From contig ML681989.1 in NCBI GenBank assembly GCA_007922195.1, positions 50,585,470 through 50,649,469 of the forward strand: a DNA stretch of 64,000 bases, in the 5' to 3' direction. The position numbers and the translations under genes were made by a program. The number at the start of each line of letters is the position of its first letter. Within the stretch, counting starts at the first letter, position 1. Shown here one piece after another: positions 25,201-37,200 of the stretch. This stretch comes from Podocnemis expansa (Eukaryota; Chordata; Testudines; Podocnemididae). Under the pieces are notes generated by a model that had not been told where the DNA came from, ran no database searches, and saw only the letters and a list, made by a program, of their open reading frames with translations.

Positions 25201-28200
25201 TCCCATAATCATAAGTATACCAGTCTTTCTCCTCATTCCGTTATGGATTTTCTCTCCATTAATGCACATTTTTCATAAGTCAAACTTTGTCAATAGAGGA
25301 AGGTCCATAAAAAACTTTCAGAAAATTAGAAGTCACCCTCTCTTTTTTCCAACAGGATTGAAGCATAGGTGCCCTCAGTTCTGGTGCCCTCTTTCAAAAT
25401 GGCCAGCATCTCCCACTGGTTTCCAGTGACAGCAAAGTCCATCATCATCTTCAAAAGCAGTCTTTGGCTTAGTCCTACTGACAACAATGGGAGATTACAG
25501 CTTTTTGAAAGAGGACAGCTCTACACAGGCTTTTTTGAAATAGAATATTATGCATCGGCCTCTGCTGAGGAAGAAGTGTTTGGCTATGAAGAACGGGAAA
25601 AGTTACCACTAATCCTAAAAGAAAGTTTTTACATGTAGCCTGGGCCGAAGATTTCAGTGAAGTTTAACTATGAAAGAAGTCTGATGTGTCTGTATTATTT
25701 CATTATTGAAATCATTCAGAAGAAAAAAAAATCTCACACTGAGAGCTAAATTTCTTGTTGGACACATTTTGAGTTATAATAAATTTAAACTAATTAATCA
25801 GTTTATTTTGAAACCAGAAAATTTACTCTGTGCTCAAAGAACCAGTGCTTAATTTTGAGGACATACATTATTGTCTTCACACAAATTGGCTGAATCCCTG
25901 CTTTAAGTGAAAAGCTCATCCCAACTTTCACTATGGAACCAAGAGTGATGCTAGAAAATAAAAGAACAGTTACCTTTAGTCCTGGTGCAGGGTAAAAACC
26001 TTCAACTATTTTACTATTGTCAAAAAGGCTATATGCTCCATCACGTATTGCCACCACCCCACGGCTCCGGCAGTAGATGTCAATGCAGTACATATTCCTA
26101 AAAGCCAGCCTGATGTGTGTGGGTGACTGTGGCAGGATTGAGAAACACTGATAAGCAGTGTTGGTGCGGTGAGTCAGACCCAGCATTGGCACAGTTGGAA
26201 GTTTGTTGATGGCATTTAATGGAGCCTGAGTATCAAACAATACCTGCAGAAAAACACATGTTGAGAGATCAATTAGCTTCCACAATCAGTCACAGAGTTT
26301 AATTTAAGGGAGACAAGCCTGGTCTACCCTACAAAGTTAGGTTAAGGTAAGCAACCTTGCATGGACCTAGCTGATCATGTTTCTAACTTAAATTTGTCTC
26401 TCCCTAACATAAATGTCCCATTACAGCAATGCAGTAATACCATCTCCTTGAGTAGCACTGAGCCATGGTCAATGTACTGAGCTCGACAGTGAGACCGTAA
26501 ACACTTAAAGTTGACCCTAATAGCCCTCCAGCAGCTGTCCCACAAGGCCCAACACTAACTACACTGGTCACCAATGCCAAGTGATCCTAGAGACCAGAAG
26601 GCCTCCCTCTTGTTAAAGACCTGTGAATTTTTGGTGGTGGTGGGGAACTTACTAATCTTCCATAATTGTTGTTCTTCAAGATGTATTGGTCATGTCCATT
26701 CCAAATGGGTACGAGTGTGCCACAAGCGCAGTCACTGGAAGGCTTTTTCCCCCTAGCAGTATCCGTAGGATTGGCTCTGGTGCTGTAGCTTCATAGCACC
26801 ATATATAGCAGGATTGGCCAAACTTATGGAACTCAAGAGCCGTACAAGTTGATTATTAAATCTTTGAGAGCCGCACTGAGGCATATAGCAACCTATTTTT
26901 ACCTATTCCAAAATTCCTAAGCTTAAAATTTATTGCGCACTTTAGTTTTATCTTAAAAACAGGGCAAATATTGACCCTCCTAATGTCAGATTCTAATAAT
27001 TACTTAAGGTTACCATGAAAACTAGGCCTAGACAGTAAAAACTTAGCTGTTGCTGGATGTAGAACACTGCAGGCTAATCAAGTTTTTTTTTTTTTTTTTT
27101 TTTTAAACCTGGGCAGTAGCTTGCCAATGAAGTATGTAAAAGCTCTCACAGGTGCTGATCTCTAAATATTGCACAATGTTTTGATTTAATAAATTTCATT
27201 GTGGAATACAATGCTTCACAGCAGTAAGTTGGGCTAAAAATTGAAAGTAATCTACATTCAGTTTTAAACTTTTCTCCTTTGTATTTTTGTTTGTTAGTAT
27301 TCCATGTCATGTTTAGGACTTGCAAAACACAATTTTAACAAAGCAATAAGCTGCATTAGGGCCTATGAGAACATCTAAACACGTCACAGCTTCCCTGACC
27401 ATGTCGCACTCGCCGCCCCCGCCCCCCCCCCAGCCCAGTGCCACCTTTTACCTTGCCACTGCTTCTCCACTGTCACCGACCATTGCTCACTTCTCCCGCT
27501 GTCTCCAACCATGCTGCCCTCCCCTGCAATGTTCCCTCTAAGCTGATGATGCAGCTTAGCAACTTCTGGATGCAGCTAAACAAGTTCTCTCCCAGTTCCC
27601 TGACCTTGGCTGGGCCCCTGATCATCGGCTCCCCAAGTGCATCCACAACTTGGTCAGCTGCATCATCAGCTTAGAAGGAACATTGCTCCTGTATCCCATG
27701 ACAACTCAACTGTCCTGGAAAACACTTTCCTGGGCCATATATGGCCCAACACTTGTCTTTCAAAACAGGTTTGGTTTTGTGGAATAGGATTCTGCATAAA
27801 AGAATTCTGAAGGGGGAGGATGCTATGGAAAACAGCTCATCCCTAGTCCCAGTTCCTCAGGGTCTCTGAAAAGCCTCAACTGTCCAGAGCTTCAAAGAGG
27901 AAGCCATGTTAGTCTAGTTCAGCAAAACAAACAAGGAGTCCTGCGGCACTTTTAAAGACTAACCCATTTATTTATCACATGAGCTTTCATGGGAGAAGAA
28001 ATGTGATAAATAAATGGGTTAGTCTTTAAAAGTGCCACAAACCTCCTTGTTTAACCATCCAGCGCTCGATCTACAGGTTTCTGTAGAGTTGGCAAGAAGG
28101 AGTAGGATTCTTTATTGGCTTATTCCTTCTCCCTCTGCTACAATGGAAGACTTTTTAACCTGTATTCCTGACTACCATACTTGTAAAGGGAGTGCACAAG

Positions 28201-31200
28201 GTGCCGCTAAGTTTGTAAAGTGCTGTGAACAGGACTGAGGCTGCCATGGCATGTGGTATACGGTAAATACAAAACAAACAACTAAACCAAACCAACCAGA
28301 CAAAAAGAATATAAAAACACAAAGTACGTAAATATAAAGCAATGCAAAATAAAATCCACACTGAAATCTATGAAACAGAAAACAATAATTTGTTAGTCTT
28401 TAAGTCCTTTACAGCTTATCTCCTCCCTGATCCTCAGTCCCTTCCCTCACTGCCTCCATTCCCTGAAATGCCTTTCTCTTCTGAGACTCCCCAACCCCAT
28501 CACTCCCTTGAGCTGCCAGCTGCTCCTCCCCCACCCTCCTCTGAACAGGGGCTGCTGTTCCCTCCTCTCCCACCCCTTCTCTGAGCTGTTGGCGCCCTCC
28601 TCCCTGCCCCTCCTCTGAGCTGTTGGCTGCTGCTCTGTGCTCCCTCTTCCCCCAGGCCCCACCCCTCCTCTGAGCTGCCAACGGAGCTGCCTGACAGGCT
28701 GGAGATTTCAACTCCCCCAACCTGAAGTAGCTCCCTGCCCAGGAGCAACATTTTTTCTTTGAAGAACCACATGTGGCTCCTGAGCTGCAGTTTAGCCATG
28801 CCTGGTATGTAGGTTCCTGCTGATCCCCCAACCCTTCAGTTCCTTCCTGCTAGCTGAGTCCAACAGAGTGGTAAACAGGTGAGTGTTGGAACGGACATGA
28901 ACACCACCTCTTGAACAACAGTTATGAAAGACTAAACCATTTTTCTTCTTTGAGTATACAGTCATGCCAATCCCAAGTAGATGCCTCCCTAGAAAATCCA
29001 AAGGAGGAGAGGCTGAAGTTCAATAACCTGCAGATTACAGTACCATGCCACCAAATGCAACATCATCCCTGGTGTTTTGTGTAACAGCACAGTATACAGC
29101 AAAGGTATCAATAGATAACCACATCACAGCCCTATTCATGTCCTTGATCATAATCTATCTATTAACTTTACCAAGGATGCCTGCGCCCTCATGGGGTGAG
29201 CTGTCAGTGATGGAGCAAGTGCCCTTGAAAGTCATAATATATCCAGATACAGGATGTGATCCATGAAGAGATTCTTAGGGATGATACCATAAGGCCTTTC
29301 ATCCTGTCTGCTATTGCTGTGAAGAGATGAGCTGTTTTCCTAAATGGTTTAGTTGTTTTGATATAAAAAGCCAAAGCCCACCTGTTTTTCAGAGAATGCA
29401 TCCTCTGTGCTCAGCTACCAGTATGTGGTTTTTGGTAGAAAAGTGGAGGAATACATCCTTGCTTGTGTAGAACTGTCTAACAATTTTTGGAAGAAAAGCT
29501 GGCTGAGAGCATAGCTGACCCTCATCCTTGTCAAAAATTGCACAGACGGGCTCAGACATGAGGGCCCCTAGCTCAGAAAGTCTCTTGGCCAAAGCTATGG
29601 CTACTAGAAAAGCTACTTCCAGGATAGCTAGAGAGGTGACTATGTTGCTATGGGGTTCAAATAAATGTCACATCAGTCTCAACAGTATGAGGTTGAAGTC
29701 CCTTTTGGGTTACTGGCTGAAGCATGCATGGGTATAACTAAACTAGACTTCAGGGAAACAACCCACCATTGGGCTTTCAAAAATCAAATGGCTTACAACT
29801 CAGGGAAGAAAACACCAAGATTGTGGCCAGGTGGACCCTGACTGATGACACCAACAACCCCTGCTGCTTAAGGTGCAACAAATAGTCCAAGATGAAAAGC
29901 ACTGACAACAGTGCAGATGGGGTGCCCTTCTGCATCATCCAGATGGAAATCTCTTCCAATTAGCCAAGGAAGTGGCTCTGGAGGAAGGTTTTCTCCTGCA
30001 AGGAGGACCTCTCTGACTGATTCTGAGCACTTTGGCTGAATCCTCTGCAGCCACTGAGCTACAATGATGTGAAGTGGAGAGACTCAAGACTGGAATGTTT
30101 GACTCTTGAGTTCCATAAGTTTGGCCACCCTTGCTATATATGGAACCATCTATACATGGTGCTGTTAAGAGGCGACTCCAGAAGGCACAGAGCCCCATAG
30201 ACACCACTAAGAAAAAAAACCTTTTGGTGACTGTGCATGCAACACACATACACCTACCTGAAACTGACATTAGAAAGTACTTTGAATGACAGAATCATAG
30301 AATCTTGAAGAAGAATGCTTCTACTTAAGTATTCAGCTGCAAGTCTGAGACACGCTCCAGCTTGGAGTCAACAGAAGATACTGGATCTCCTGAGCCTGTG
30401 GGGAGAAGAGACTCTGCAGCACAGCTGCACACCAGCAGAAGAAACACATCTACAAGCAGACAGTGGCGGATGCAGAAAAAAAAGGGGTAAACAGGGAACA
30501 GTAGCAGTACTGCATGACTGTGAAGGAACTTCAACAGGCATATCAGAAGGCCTAGAAGGCCAACAGTCGATTCAGTGCTGAGCCACAGACCTGCTGCTTT
30601 TATACAGAGCTGCAAGCCAAACTTGCTGGATACTCCACCATCACCCAAGACATCTCTGTGGATGCACGTGGACAGCCTGTTACAAAGACCTCTGCTTTGA
30701 ACATGGAGGATGAAGAAGTGGGACATGCAACCAGGAGGTCCAGCTGTGTTGTGAGTCAAGACCTGTTTGAGACTCAACCAGCTCAGTCAGTCCCGGCAGG
30801 CAAGCACACATGAGCACAGTGAAGGAGAAAAGGTCCACAGTAAGAGGGTAAATTTATTTCCCATTACAGGGATGGCATCCCCAACATAGCTATCAACTTT
30901 TCATTAATTTACTCGTAGATGAGCTTGTAGCACAAGTACAAGAGGTAGTGTTGTCTGCTTTTCACTTCTCTGTAGAGTTAGACACTGAGGGCCTTGCAAA
31001 ATGGTGTATGTACACTGGGATGTTCCTTGAATCCTTGTGAGTGATCTTGATGAAACTTCCATGGAAGCACTCCACAATCTTCTCCCAAAGGTTTCTAGGG
31101 ATGGGAGCCTCATTTCTTCCTCCATGGTAGGACAGTTGCTCACACCAGTGTGCAACAAACACCACCGTCGTACACAGGCAGCCTCAGGATGCCAGCAGCA

Positions 31201-34200
31201 GTTGTGCTCTGTGTTTTTGTTATCCTTTCCTAAAATCATTGCTGGCTGTGGAAAATGGTACCATTGCTCAATACTCAGGTTCATGCAATCAAGCAATTTC
31301 CTCCTTACTTCTCCTCACTCCAGCAGGCCACACTCACTATGTGCTGTGCACAAGTACCCTGAAGCAGAAGCATCAACAAGCGTGTTGGTTTAAAACTTCA
31401 GGAGAACAAGGGCAGGGATTCTGAATTTGAACCTTCTCTTTCCCAGGTGACTATACTGACAATGGCACCTTGGTGTGTTTCAACTGCAGCTGCTGACATT
31501 CTGTCCTTGAGGGGCCTGCCCTCCACTCTTGTGCAACATCTGAGTCAGATAAGAAGAAAGCAGAAGACTCAGAATAACATATTCAATGAGATCCTGAAAG
31601 CCTGCCCTACAATCAGCCTGCAGAAAGAAAGAATCAAGAGGCAAAAGGCCCAGCAGGAAAAGGAGGAGGAGATGCATGAGGACATAAATGGGGCTTCTCC
31701 GTCAGCAAAACAGATACTGTATTTTCTTGTGGAGCTACAAGTTCAATAACCACAAACTCCTCTCTCTTTGTAGTACATCCCCCCAAAACATTCCTCCGTG
31801 GCATCAGGAGACACATCCCTATCACTGATCTCCTCATCCCAAGGGATATTAAGGACAACCACAGCTTCACATACACTAGCCTGTTCAGGGTTGCCATGTG
31901 TGCAGGTAAAATGAGCATGAATATTCTTACCTTCTAAGCTCTACTCCATTATTAAGTTTTAAATGCATTTGCTTTCAAGTCGCACACCATTTTTTTGCAC
32001 TAGTTTTCATACTGAATAAAACTGTTTGGAAAACAATTCATCTTTATTATTAGTTCACGACACATGCTGCAGAGTGCCTACCACTTAGGCAGTCACCCAC
32101 TTACTTGTTATTGTACAGAATAACAACTCAAAGAGTAATAATCAAGTGTACAACAAGCACTGAAAAATTAATAGATGCATTGATACTGTTATATTCATAG
32201 CTGTACACCACACATTGCTCATTTCTTCACAGGCCCCAACACAGCAGGCCAGGTAAAGCACAGTACACCACAATGCATCCATGGTTCATTTAAAGTGCTC
32301 TTTCAAACCCTCCCTGAGTTGTGTGGCTCTGTACTAAGCTCTAATAGATCTTCTGTCTAGCTGTTCAAACTCAGAAGAGCTGCTCCACTTCTGCAACAAT
32401 ATTTTCCCCTTTCCTTCACGAGTAGTTATGCAGGGCACAGCAGGGATGTTCTTCTCATTGAGATCCAATCTTATGAGTAAGCTATGCTAGCATCCATCCC
32501 TTCAATCTACCAGAAGTACATTGAATAGCCATCCTGCAGCAGCTGAACCAGTAGCTGAACCACTCCTGGGTGCTGTCCCGGAGGAATGTACAGCTTCATG
32601 AGCCAGGAGAGCAAGGAGTAGGAGGGGCCTCCCAAGATCACTATTGGTATTTCAGTATCACCAAGGGTAATCTACCAGTCAGAAAAAGTCCCTGCTTGCA
32701 GCTTTCTGAACAGTCCTGAATTCTTAAAAATGCAAGAGAGTCATACACCTTCCTTGATCAGCAAGCACCGATGTTGAAGTAACCCCAGAGATCCACCGGT
32801 GCCTGCATAAAAGTAGAAGAATAGCCTTGTCCGTTGATGTATTCTGTGACGAAGTGCCAAAATAGGGATATGCATGCCATCTATTGCTTCACCTGACTTC
32901 AGGAGCCCCATTGCTGCAAATCCATTCACTGTTCTGCAGACTGCAGGGAGAGCAACAGTCTTGCACAGCAGGAGACAACTAATAACCCTGAACCCTTGCA
33001 TGACAACAGCCTCACAGTGGCTTGTCCAACTTCAGAATGATTTCCCATAGAACAGTAGCTACCTGGGATTGCACATTTCCCCAGTACAATTATTCATTCC
33101 TTCTTCACTGTTAATGCCACTCTCAGTTTGGCATTCCTGTTGCTGGATGGCTGGGGTGATCTCTGCAACCAGATGCAGGAGCAAAGCCTTTCACTTCTAA
33201 AAGTTCTGCAGCCAATGTTCATCATCCCATGCCTGCATTTCAATGTAATTCTACCAGTCAATGTTCATTTCTGAAGCGCAGAGGCAACATTACACTATCT
33301 GCAGCAGCTGTGACCTTGACCACCAACCCAGAATTTGTTCTCACTGTGTCCCACAGAAATCTGTCCTCCAAGAATTAGTCATGTTCCACACTGATTCAGT
33401 TCTTCTTATGACTCCACAAATACCACAGGACTGAGCATCCTGTGCGTTCAACGCTTATGAAAATAGTGCAGAGATGTGCACACTGCCATCTCTGACAAAA
33501 GCATGGAAACAGTGAGAAGTGATGCGCAAGTTCACAGGATATTTAAAAAAAAAAAAAAAGGTGGTGTGAAAATCATGGGATATACATGACATTATGAGAT
33601 GCAAACAGCTGTATGCTGCGAAGTTGACCACTTACTCATCACCTTGGGCAACTTGTTTCTGCTCCACCATGTATTACCATAACTTGCCAAAAGAGAGTGT
33701 GCTGGACAGCAGCAGGTTGTACACTGAGAAGCCTACTTATGGTGCACCACACTGTGCACGAACACAAGCGTTTCTGGTGCATACTAGCAGTGCCAACACA
33801 AGAAGCCAAGAGTGCAAGTGCACAACTCAAACTAACTGTGGTAGTTTTAGACCAGTGTAACTTGCATCAACCCAAGTTTGCAGTGCTGATATCCCTGAGA
33901 AGAAAAATCAAGTCATGGGCTGTGTTCACACAGCACTCTTATTTCGAAACAACAGAGGTTGTTTCAAAATAAGAAATGCTCTGTTCACGTGACGCACAGA
34001 TGTCTCGAAACAACGGCGCCCGTTGTTTCGAAACAACTTAAACCCCATTTGGGGGCGAAACAACGTTGTTTCAAAACAATTGTTTCGAAACAATGCAGTC
34101 TGAACATGTTGTTTCGAAACAACAGTGACTTGCTTCGAAATAACTGTTGCCTGAAACTGCTATTTCGCTTTGAGTTTTTTTCCTTAATTCGAATTAACAA

Positions 34201-37200
34201 ACTGTTAATTCGAATTAAGTTATTTCAAAATAAGGCATTATTTCGATACAAGTTGTTTCGACACAACTTGTATCGAAATAATGCCCGTGTGTGAACACAG
34301 CCATGGAGAATAATGAGCCCTGACCCTTGCCTGCTCTTGAACCAAAAAGAGCAGTCAGCAATACATCAAGGGCTAGGTTCTAGTACTCTTGAAAAAAGGA
34401 ATTCAGCCATCAGAAACTGGGCCTTAATTATCTTACACTTTTCCAACTTCTATCTTTTCATACAGAGTAAAGAAGAGTTACCTGCAGTAGCTGGACCACA
34501 TTTGGTGTTTTATTGAACATCTCTTGCAGCTGGTGCAGGATAGTATTATGACAGTTACTGCAACCTGAATTTGGGCCAACTGTTCCCAGTGAAATATGGA
34601 ATTTTTGATGCATGGAATTCCACTGAATACTGATCTAGAATACCAAGAAAGAACGCAAGAAATCTTAGAAACTGAACAAAATAACCAGATCAGATTGCAC
34701 ATTGTGAAACAAATTGAGAATTACACAAACATAAATATAAAACTAATCAAATCCAAAATGCGACGTAGATGGTTAACACAGCTTTCTACAAAAGTCTGTG
34801 GGATAGTGGTGGTGTTTTTGTTTGTTTTTTGTTAATAAGTTTATCTAGGAAATCTCCCTAAGGATAATTACTGAGACAAAAATTAGCTGCCTTTTCATCC
34901 TTCTAAAGCTATTTCCTTAGTGTGTTAATCAGAAACCACAAGTCTCATCTAACCAAAAAGGGGTGAAATAAAGAAACTGGACTTGAGTGCTTGAACACTT
35001 CAGTATCCACAAAACAGATATATTGGAAATTCTACAACACACAGATGTGCTATGATGCATCAGGCCAATGTGTAGTAGCAACTGTCATGCAAAACCCAAA
35101 GTGCTATTTGTACTATTTAGGGGAAGTAATTAACCACACATTCCATGTTCTACATGTGTAAAAAATGCTCCTAAAAGCCCAGGTTAAAGACCACCATCAT
35201 AGATCCATGTGGCACTGAAACACTCCACAGTAAACTGGGAAAACTTTTCCTATGACTTCTTTTCAGATTAAAAGCAGGGAAAAAATGTTAATTTTCAGAA
35301 GTTGTGTCAGTGCCTTAACTTTGTTGCTTTAAAAACAGCATTCCATGCATAAAAAACTGTTCTTCTGACATTTAATAGCATACTAATGATGCAATGTTCT
35401 CAAACTGCTACAATACCTAGGCATCCAGCAAGTCAGTGATGGTCTAGCATCCATGACTTAGAGTTTCCCTGCTTTTGTTAATATGACGTTTTTACTGCTA
35501 TGTTAATAAAGCCCGGGCATTCTGCTTAAGTTTCAAAAGCTCTGAACCTGTATAGTTTCTGTTTTCAAATGTAGCTTTAGAAGTGAACTAAGGGAGTTAC
35601 TTACTGAGCTTCCCTTTGTACTTCCATAACAAAGGATAAGCTTGCGGTAGTTGTAGACACGAACCTCTGAGAAAATATTTAGGTGGTTGGGTATCTCTTT
35701 TGAGGGAAGGACAAAAATAAAGAGATAGGGTGAGAAAGTTTGCATAATTACATCAGTTTCATCAAAAATGAAAAAGAAATTGAGAGACTCTTTTTGTACC
35801 TGGCAAAGATCGTGCAAACTCCAGCACACATTCATATAGCCGAGCGATACTGTTCCAATCACTGAGAAACATCTCAACAACTTTTCGACCACCAACTGGT
35901 TCAGACAATTGGTTTTCGTAGGTCAGGTAGACATGACGTGTTGGTCCTGCGATGTCAATAATGTTTGGCATGTGACAGAGATCATGGTCAGGAGATGAAT
36001 CAAATCTACAAAAGATTTCTGTAAAACTAACCTTGCTCCCTTGAAGACGTGCTGTTCAGAGGACAGTTTGCAAATATCAGCTCAGCCACCCATGTGCGGT
36101 TATTTCTACCTTGCAAGCGGAAAGTGCAATCAAGTAAAGACCTGTCCAGAGCCTTCTGAGTTTCCTCACTTACACCTTTACATGGAGGAATTCTGTCCAT
36201 GAAGAAAAGAGAGCACAGCTGTACACATCACAGCTCCACAAGTGCACAATATATATTGCATGTTCTAAAATATTTTCCAGAAAAATATTTAAATAACTTT
36301 ATTTGAAAGAAAGAGAAAGCACTGCAGAACAATGAATGGAAGACCACAGGGATTAGAGAAATGAAGCCAAGTATACTATTCCTTTCAAGAACTTTACAAT
36401 GCTATGGAATGCCAGTTTTACAACCTAAGTAAATTATAAGCAAATACTACAAAGCACTGTTAGAGGAAGCAAAGTTCAGCCTCAAAGAAGTCTGCAATCA
36501 AACCCACTGACAATATAAGAATTCTGAAGGGAGCTCAGTTCAGCCCTTCTGGCTAACGTATAACTATTGATGAAAGGCTTCCACAGAGAAGTTAGTTATC
36601 CAAGGTGCTTGTAGAAATGTAGTATTGACTTTAATCCTTTGAGAGTCATAAAGGTCTGAATTTGGGATCCAGTTTCCATTTTACAATAAATTTTCATTCT
36701 AAACTCAATCTAACAAGCTTGGCTAATATTTTAATTACCAAAAATATATTCAGATACTAAATGTTGATGACCTAATTCAGAGATGTCCCTAAAGCAGCAA
36801 TTCCCAAAGCAGAAGCCTTGACCTCCAAAAAGGGTCATGCCATCAGCAGATGGAGCCACAGCAATCTCTGCTGTGTGGAGGACACCATTTTGCTCCACAA
36901 TGTGTGACTTTGCAGCGTTCCCTCTAATTTTTCATAGGCTGTGTGTGCAAAAAATTTCTTATGTGCAAATTTTTGGAACCAGGGTCCAAATTAGTGCGCA
37001 CTCCAGTGAGTGTGGTCAATCTTGTGAGTGCAATGAAGTAAGTGTGTATGACGCAAATAATGTCTAAATTTTATTTTGATATGGTGATGGAAATGATTTT
37101 GCAAATTACAAAACCTTATTTGAAACATGCTACTTGAAACTGCCTCCTTAAAAGTAGCATAAAAATATTAGCACTGTTGAATTTTTTTGTGCGTGCTTTA

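Larger units (their letters stand above)
26809..28804. mobile_element. hAT family A copy 3 (2.0 kb)
   Basis: The left end CAGGATTGGCCAAAC follows ATATATAG (26801-26808). The right end, reversed, reads CAGGCATGGCTAAAC and is followed by GTATGTAG (28805-28812), 6 of 8 bases matching. The left 500 bp align closely with copy 1 (5404 onward). The interior has GC-rich arrays at 27400-27520 and 28436-28690, a nested MITE at 27519-27690 and a fold-back at 27920-28060. Confidence 0.87.
26642..30290 (-). mobile_element. Second DIRS remnant, split by hAT family A copy 3
   Basis: The left piece (26642-26808) and right piece (28805-30290) together give a shortened DIRS. The ends are inverted: 26715-26808 matches the reverse complement of 30128-30235 (for example 'gcaccat' next to 'tatatag'). 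Only recombinase-like coding is left. The hAT at 26809-28804 divides the element. Confidence 0.72.
30300..33890. mobile_element. Decayed PIF/Harbinger transposon with two convergent genes
   Basis: The plus-strand part (30340-31750) carries a Myb/SANT-like DNA-binding gene, and the minus-strand part (32500-33250) a Harbinger transposase. This is the usual two-gene content of autonomous Harbinger elements. The terminal region 33600-33880 looks like the subterminal part of reptile Harbingers as I remember them. Both genes are full of stops. I could not fix the ends or a TAA duplication. Confidence 0.7.

Noticed and set aside
25369..25638. An 89-codon plus-strand frame as a possible small gene
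   Set aside because: No homology that I recognise, no splice or repeat context, and the length is within chance for the region.
33541..33560. Processed pseudogene signalled by an A-run
   Set aside because: The 17-base A-run has no coding or repeat sequence of matching orientation in front of it and lies within the Harbinger relic.
34813..34835. Possible antisense gene over MED14 exon w17 (34596-34835)
   Set aside because: The frame is partly the shadow of the MED14 exon and then low complexity; no independent support.
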